A DNA stretch of 64,000 bases from Podospora bellae-mahoneyi (Eukaryota > Ascomycota > Sordariomycetes > Sordariales > Podosporaceae). Below are positions 58,604 to 64,000 of the stretch, in pieces. Each line of letters begins with the position of its first letter. Within the stretch, counting starts at the first letter, position 1. The stretch lies in assembly GCF_035222275.1 (NCBI RefSeq), contig NC_085884.1, positions 3,596,001 through 3,660,000 on the forward strand. The letters are read 5' to 3'. Below the pieces are notes generated by a model. The model was not told the DNA's origin. It saw nothing but the letters and a program-made list of their open reading frames with translations, and did no database searches. The position numbers and the translations under genes were made by a program.

Positions 58604-58616
58604 CTTTTCCTTTTCC
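58316..58616. repeat. 301-nt uninterrupted homopyrimidine tract (TTTTCC/TTTTTC)n
   Basis: No purine occurs on the plus strand across the stretch. It is built from degenerate TTTTCC, TTTTTC and TTTTTTCC units with several long mirror-symmetric segments, ending in longer T runs. Confidence 0.97.
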
Positions 58617-59779
58617 ATGCCATATATTGCCATCTATCTTGCCATTTATCGGGCGGCGAAGTCGGACTCTGTCACCTCCTCGTGGTGTCGCCTGGAAACT
58701 CGTCTCTCCGAGGAGAGCGAGGCCAACACAGAGACGCATGCGACTTTTGTAGGTAGCTACGAGAACAATACAAGACTTTTGGTCATGACTTTCAATGCCT
58801 TTTCGTGTGTGCCTTCGAGACTCTGCCTTGTGATTAAACAACTCTTGTAGCGCTCTTGCGATGCATCCAAAAGAGATGGGGCAAATACCTCGACACCCAT
58901 GCCATGATGTCGATCATGGTTTTGGCGTCTGGAGAGGTTAGACTTGAGATCACTGGGGGGTTTCTGTTGATCCTGACTTGTCTGCATCACGAGAGACCAT
59001 CAGGATGGAGGTATAGCTCAACCTGTGCGAAACATTCTCTCCCTGTCTCAAGGTACCACCACCCACATCGGGGCTTCAGTTTCCAGAACCCATCATTACC
59101 CTGTGAATCAAAGAAATCCCCGTTCCGTTGTTCAACAACAGGTCTTGTCGGAGCTCAGACTTCTCACCACCTTCCACCTCAAGCCACCTGGGTACTTGAC
59201 TTTCTTCCCCTCCAAGTTCGATCACTGCCCGATTCATGTACGCTGTGTGATGGGCAAGTAAAACGCAGAGTCAAATCGAAACCACTCTGCAGCTATACGG
59301 CCATTAAGGATTTCTTAAGGGGATTTGTGTGGAGGTTTACACCTAGCTTGAGGTGTTTCGTGGCTTTATCCAAGTGCTTTTAGCTGTGCTTTAACTTTGC
59401 TTCTTACTGCGTAACGGTAGCATGGACCCAGGTTGTCGGGAGTGATGGCCCCGGGTGGAAGGGGGGGAAGGGTGGGGGGCTATAAAAAGGGGGAGGTGGT
59501 GCTGTAATGATAGATGGGGAAAGGGGTGCTCTGGTCCAAGAGACTGGTAGAGCGATGGAGAAAAGCATCATATTTCTGTTGTTGGGATCTCATGTCTACC
59601 CATAAGACTTGGCATTTTTCTTTGATGAGTTGCTGAGTATGGCTGCCGTTTGAGTCAAGTCTTTTGATGAACGATAAGGGAGAAAGAGGCCTTGTAGTGC
59701 TACCGGTAGACCAGAGAGAAACCTCGGGACTAACCACCTAAGGTTATAACCTCACCCCCCAGCGAACAATTTTATCAAA

Positions 59780-59945
59780 ACTCGGTTGCCCCGGCTGGTG
59801 TAAGTTAGCACAGCGGTCAACCGCGTTCGGTCCTGAAAAAAAAAATGATATCAAGTTTCTCCTGGGGGCACACAATTTCTTCCAAAGCAGGCGCGCAGCC
59901 ACAGACAGGACCCGAGGTCTCGGTTCAAAACCGAGGTCGAGCAAT
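59780..59945 (+). repeat. tRNA-derived element with A and B boxes (pseudo-tRNA or SINE-like)
   Basis: TAGCACAGCGG at 59806-59816 fits the RNA polymerase III A-box consensus TRGYNNARNNG, and GGTTCAAAACC at 59922-59932 fits the B-box GWTCRANNC. The B box sits in a perfect T-arm-like hairpin: CTCGG (59919-59923), 7-base loop, CCGAG (59931-59935). The A-to-B spacing (about 105 nt) is far longer than in a normal tRNA. The seven bases before the A box do not pair with the GTCGAGC after the T arm, so this is not an intact tRNA. A degenerate SINE, a tRNA fossil or a chance match are the options. Confidence 0.4.
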
Positions 59946-62935
59946 GAGTTTGTCTTTTTTTGTTTCTGTCACATTTCTCCTCGTCCAACAACACCCTCTT
60001 CTCATGATGCCTTCAAACATGTTCTCCAGCCCAAACATATCAACTCTCACCAGCCACACACAGACAACCACACCCCCGCTACAAGAATAAGCCCTTCCCA
60101 CACGCCTGCCCGCCCGACAGGGATGCATCCCGGACTTTTCGGGCTCGCTCCACAGTCCGACGAAAGGGACCCGAGCCCCGAGCCGCACCTTTCGCGCCCC
60201 GGAACGCCAAAGCAACCCGCAAGAAACATCCACTTCTTCACCCAGCAGATGGATGTCAAAAAGGGTTGGCGGGCGCTAAACAAACCGGCAGACTCGGAGA
60301 TGACCTCCTTCCCTCAGTCATGAGGCTCATAAGAGGTACTAACTTGAATGCCAGTTCATCATGGTGATTCATAAAAGCGAGGGGAGTTTACAAATCATTA
60401 CTAAAAAGCCACAAGACCTGAGACCTCTCTCCCGGAGTTAACAGGAAAAATACCGATGGTGTGGAAGGACAAGGCGGCGGTCTTCGGTAGTGTTCAACAA
60501 GACAGAAGGCCTCGGCAGGGTGGTAGGGTTCCGTCAACCATGGGGCGGCTACACCCTACAGGGCGATCGGAAGAGCCGCTCTTGTTGAGGGAAAAAAAAA
60601 AAAAAAAACCATGTCAAGGTGGTACCCGGTTCCCGGCGACAAGGTATTACAATGTTCGCTTTATGCCGAATCACCTGTTCTTCGGCTGCTTCCTGGATTG
60701 AGCTTGACCGCCGGAATGCATAAAAGAAAAAAATATTTTTCTTTTGTCGAAGAATTACAGAATATGGTTCGACAGGCGATATCCACAGGGCCGGATCAGG
60801 CCTGCAGGTGGAAAAAGAGTCCATGCCAGGTTGGTGTGAAGCAGTCAGAGGGGATTACAAATGTGAGAATTTGATATGTCCGAAGTCCGATCAGATAAAA
60901 ATGAGGCTTGACAATAGCAAGGCTTCCTACAGGTCAGTTTTGTTATACGCGTAAAGTGCTAGAGGTAGACCGCGGATTCGAGACAATGTCGCGTGCTCTG
61001 TTCTGTAGCGAACATTTTCCCAGGTGGCTGGAAAAGAAAGAGAACCCCCCCCACTCGAATTCGGGTCCAAGGTGGAGATGGCGTCCGAAGCTATTAAGAA
61101 GCGAGTTCTCTCAGATTCATGTCATGCAGCAAAAGGGGCATTGGCTACCTCACAATTTTGCTTCATCTCAAAGGGAGATTGAAGAGAACCCCAATCTCGA
61201 AACCCAAGAGTTGGTGCGGTCTGATGTTTAGGTGCCGGTTGCCGAAATCCGCGGGTGGAATAAATGGTTGCGACGAGCGGTTGCGCGAGAGTTTCACTGA
61301 TCCACAGCCGGGCTTGCAAATCGATAAATCGAACGAGCAAACCAACAGGATCGGCGCTATAAAACCGTGACAGAGCCATCCTATCCGCCGGCAGGCCAGC
61401 CCCACCGTTTGAACCTTTTCATTTGGAGGAAGAAAGAGGCGCGCAGAGGCACAGTTGATAGCGTTGGCTCGAAGAGTGGAAAGCTATCCTACTTATCAGC
61501 CTTTCGGAAGATGTTGGACGGCAGAAGACATGATGCCGAGATGCCGAGTGCAAGCGGCACAAAGCAAAAGAATGCGCAACGGTTTCTCTGGCGAAACCCC
61601 ACAAGCGGGAAGCAAGCCACATGTCGCTGGTGGGCTCAAGCCTCTCCTTTGACACACGTCCGCGGTTAGGAAGTGGTGTCGCTGGCCAATTGTGCCTCTT
61701 TTTTCCCCATGTTCCAAGACACGGCAAGGCCATATCCTGTCAGGAAGTGCAAGTGTCTTCTTTACCTTACTCTTTGAACAAGTCGTTTTCCCTCGTGGGC
61801 TTCAGGAGGTTTGTGTTCCTTCTAGAAAGTGATGACGGCATCACTTACACCACAGCAAGCATAATACTGTGTGTGCGACTAGCGTGATGTTCACCGCTGC
61901 AGGGCACTCTTGCTGCCATCGATATGCAGCAAGCGAAAGAAACCCACTGCGGCATTCAAACTGACCCTGTCGCCCGGGCGTGATGACCAGGTGGCTCCCA
62001 GCGAAAATTCACATGGGGCGCTGTGTGTGTACTTCGGTCCGCTCAATTACTATGTCTGTGGTATCTCTTCAAGACTTGAGTCGTCGCTTGTATTATTTCA
62101 AAGAAGAAATAAGCAGACAAGAGAAAGAGAAGGAGAAAGAGAAAGAGGAATGAGGAGAGTCGGTCTTGTCAAGTCTTGGCCTCTCCAGCCAAGTGCTTGG
62201 GAATGCCATTTTTAGTGCCTCGTTTGCTGGTGTGTTTGCTCGCGTGTCCCGTAACCTTAGTACCTTTGGTGTGTGTGTGGGTGCGTACTTTGTACCGCCT
62301 AGCTTTGCTTCGCATGCATTCCCAAGTGAACCCACCCGTCCTTCTTTTAAACAAGGGCCACCGCCGTCATACTTTACCAAGGGAGGCCCCCCCCCAGTCA
62401 CAATCCGTCACACACTTAACCTCACTTGCTTCCCGTCCCATTCTTCCCCATTTTGCGATCTCGAGGTGTTGATCCTTTTCCCAAGTAACACACACACACT
62501 CAACGACAACCGACCGCAGGAAAGACGTGTGTTGGTGTGGTGTTCGAGCTGCTTTTCCCTCCGTGGCTTTTTTTTGGGGCCCTTTTTCTCTTTTTCCTAA
62601 ACGGCCTTTTTTGGGGGTTGCTCGACAAGACGGAAAAACCGACGAAACGAACAGGACGGACGACCCAATCCAGTAATTCCTAGAAATTAATAATCAGCAT
62701 CAACAAAGAATAAAACGGTCACAACCTATTCGACAACGGCGTCAACCACGAGCACCTCACCCAAACTACCGGTTCAGGCCAATAGTGTAAAAAGAGTTAA
62801 AGAAAGCAAGCACGAAGAGAAATGCAGATGCAGCGACGATAGCCGAAGCAACTCCAACAAATCACCTCTTCCCCTTTCCTCCTTCTTCATCCTAGGAAAG
62901 GACCGGTTTGCCTCCCCGCCGGGTGGTGCGTGTGT

Positions 62936-62980
62936 TGTGCGTGTGGGTGTGTGTGTGTGTGTGTATGTGTGAGTGTGTCT
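62936..62980. repeat. (GT)n microsatellite
   Basis: GT/TG-rich run upstream of the hexamer array before AUR1. Confidence 0.85.
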
Positions 62981-62982
62981 CA

Positions 62983-63054
62983 CCTCAACCTCGACCTCGA
63001 CCTCAACCTCAACCTCAACCTCAACCTCAACCTCAACCTCAACCTCAACCTCAA
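62983..63054. repeat. CCTCAA hexamer tandem array upstream of AUR1
   Basis: Twelve contiguous hexamers: CCTCAA, CCTCGA, CCTCGA, then nine CCTCAA, ending about 58 nt before the AUR1 start codon. It therefore lies in the core promoter or the 5' leader. Confidence 0.95.
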
Positions 63055-63112
63055 CCTACCTACCTAGCGACGAACCTATTTTAGACGATTCCGGCGCATC
63101 GCCATCGCAACC

Positions 63113-64000
63113 ATGCCAGACTTCTCCCCCGTCCTCCCATCAACAACCTCGGCACCCCCCTCCCCGCCACATTCCCTCTCCGCCAAAACCATCACCACCT
63201 CCCCAAACCCCCTATTACCGCTCTACAACCTCGCCGCCAACATCCCCATCCCCACCAAATTCAAAAAGGCCAAACCCTCTCTTCGGTTACAGCGGGTAAA
63301 ATCCAAAGACGAAGCCGTCTCTCACGATGTAACCAAACTGCAAACATCCTTCGCCATCCTTCCCTCTCTCAAACAGCTCCAAACCCGCAAATGGACCCTC
63401 TGGGACCTCCAGCACATGGTGACGTTTGGGTGTTTGGCCTTTTGTCTGCTCATCACACCATCAGCCCCGTTTCTCAAGAGCGCCGCGATGGGGTTGCTAG
63501 CAGTTCTGCTGGCCATGCCAGCGACGAGACAGTTTTTCCTGCCGTCGTTGCCGATTTGGGTGTATTTGTTTTATTTCTTTGCCAGCAGGTATGTTAGCGA
63601 CCGTCATTCCGAGAGAATCTTTTTTTTTCTTTTCTTTTTTCGTTGTCTGATGCTGATGATGATGATGATGAAAAAGGTTCATCGCCCCTGAATACCGCCC
63701 CCACATCTGGGTCAAGGTCCTTCCCGCGCTAGAAAACATCCTCTACGGCGCCAACCTGAGCAACATCCTCTCGGCACACACCTACACCATCTTGGACATC
63801 ATCGCCTGGATCCCCTACGGCCTCGGCCACTTTGCGCTCCCGTTGGTGACAACGGTGATGCTGTTTTTGTTTGCCGCCCCTGGGACAACGCCCGTCTGGG
63901 CGAGGGCGTTTGGGTACATGAGCATCCTCGGCGTGACGATCCAGATCCTCTTTCCTTGCACGCCTCCCTGGTACGAGGGTCTGCACGGCCTCGAGCCGGC
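63113..64000 (+). CDS. AUR1: Inositol phosphorylceramide synthase catalytic subunit Aur1, truncated by the window end
   Basis: Exon 1 is 63113-63588 and exon 2 runs from 63677 to the window end, giving about 266 residues visible. The intron has a GTATGT donor and an AAAAAG acceptor. After a Pro/Ser-rich head comes LRLQRVKSK, SFAILPSLKQLQTRKWTLWDLQHMVTFG and several membrane spans. FFASRFIAPEYRPHIWVKVLPALENILYGANLSNIL spans the junction, followed by AWIPYGLGHFALP, TTPVWARAFGYMSILGVTIQILFPCTPPWYEGLHGLEP. The last segment is the Aur1 motif of the PAP2-type catalytic core. Aur1 transfers phosphoinositol to ceramide in the Golgi, an essential fungal-specific sphingolipid step and the target of aureobasidin A. 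The catalytic His residues lie beyond the window. Confidence 0.94.

Larger units (their letters stand above)
57188..62972. other. Gene-poor, low-complexity intergenic block
   Basis: About 5.8 kb without a supportable protein gene. It contains TCGACATC-type short repeats at 57890-57990, a 301-nt homopyrimidine tract (58316-58616), a tRNA-derived element (about 59780-59945) and an A18 run at about 60591-60608. Open frames are Lys/Arg-only (from the homopurine strand) or patternless. The left end holds the 3' UTR of the beta-glucosidase gene. Confidence 0.5.

Noticed and set aside
58131-58841. Lys/Arg/Glu-only frame across the homopurine strand
   Set aside because: Translation of a simple repeat, not a gene.
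62983-63054. Telomere-like repeat
   Set aside because: The unit CCTCAA differs from the fungal CCCTAA and lies between ordinary genes.

Overview
The window is nuclear DNA from a filamentous ascomycete, most likely a member of the Sordariales (Sordariomycetes). The evidence is a full-length frequency (frq) circadian clock gene, an ATP9 gene of the Neurospora type encoded in the nucleus with a long mitochondrial presequence, short introns (about 45-180 nt) with GTATGT/GTAAGT donors and CTAAC/CTGAC branch sites, and long intergenic stretches rich in microsatellites. I found no rRNA, no intact tRNA, no CRISPR array and no intact transposon.

Layout. 1-686: 3' end of a MYST histone acetyltransferase (Sas2-like). 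4656-5333: ATP9. 7380-9168 (minus): independent phosphoglycerate mutase. 9814-10287: Mediator subunit 9. 10833-11870 (minus): tubulin cofactor C. 13206-15570 (minus): GPI1, with a small membrane-protein gene packed directly upstream (about 15549-16016, minus). 16748-17225 (minus): MDM35, a tiny five-exon twin-CX9C gene. 17857-21012: RRP6. 26152-29031: frq, preceded by about 5 kb without a coding gene. 29776-30574: prefoldin subunit 3. 31524-32781: SEC14. 33152-33957 (minus): MIS14/NSL1. 35383-35953 (minus): a small conserved-looking protein of uncertain function. 37219-38598: RPT3. 39898-41978 (minus): LST7/folliculin. 45781-47880 (minus): protein tyrosine phosphatase. 49027-51578 (minus): COG3. 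52079-53866: FMP25-like RCC1 protein. 54439-57187: secreted GH3 beta-glucosidase. 57188-63112: gene-poor, low-complexity block. 63113-64000+: AUR1 (IPC synthase), cut by the window edge.

The genes are mostly unrelated housekeeping functions (chromatin and transcription, RNA decay, proteasome, kinetochore, secretory pathway, GPI-anchor and sphingolipid synthesis, mitochondrial lipid and energy metabolism), plus the clock gene and one secreted plant-wall hydrolase. There are no operon-like functional clusters. Several neighbours are divergent and share short promoter regions: PGM/MED9, MDM35/RRP6, COG3/FMP25.

I did not find a convincing new biological system. The points most worth following are: the frq leader (upstream ORFs, a start-stop element 9 nt before the FRQ start, and a GATC cluster resembling a light-response element); a 301-nt uninterrupted homopyrimidine tract; a tRNA-derived A-box/B-box element; the splice-created stop codon in MDM35; the crowding of GPI1 with its upstream neighbour; and a repeated switch from C-ending to G/T-ending codons towards the 3' end of many genes.
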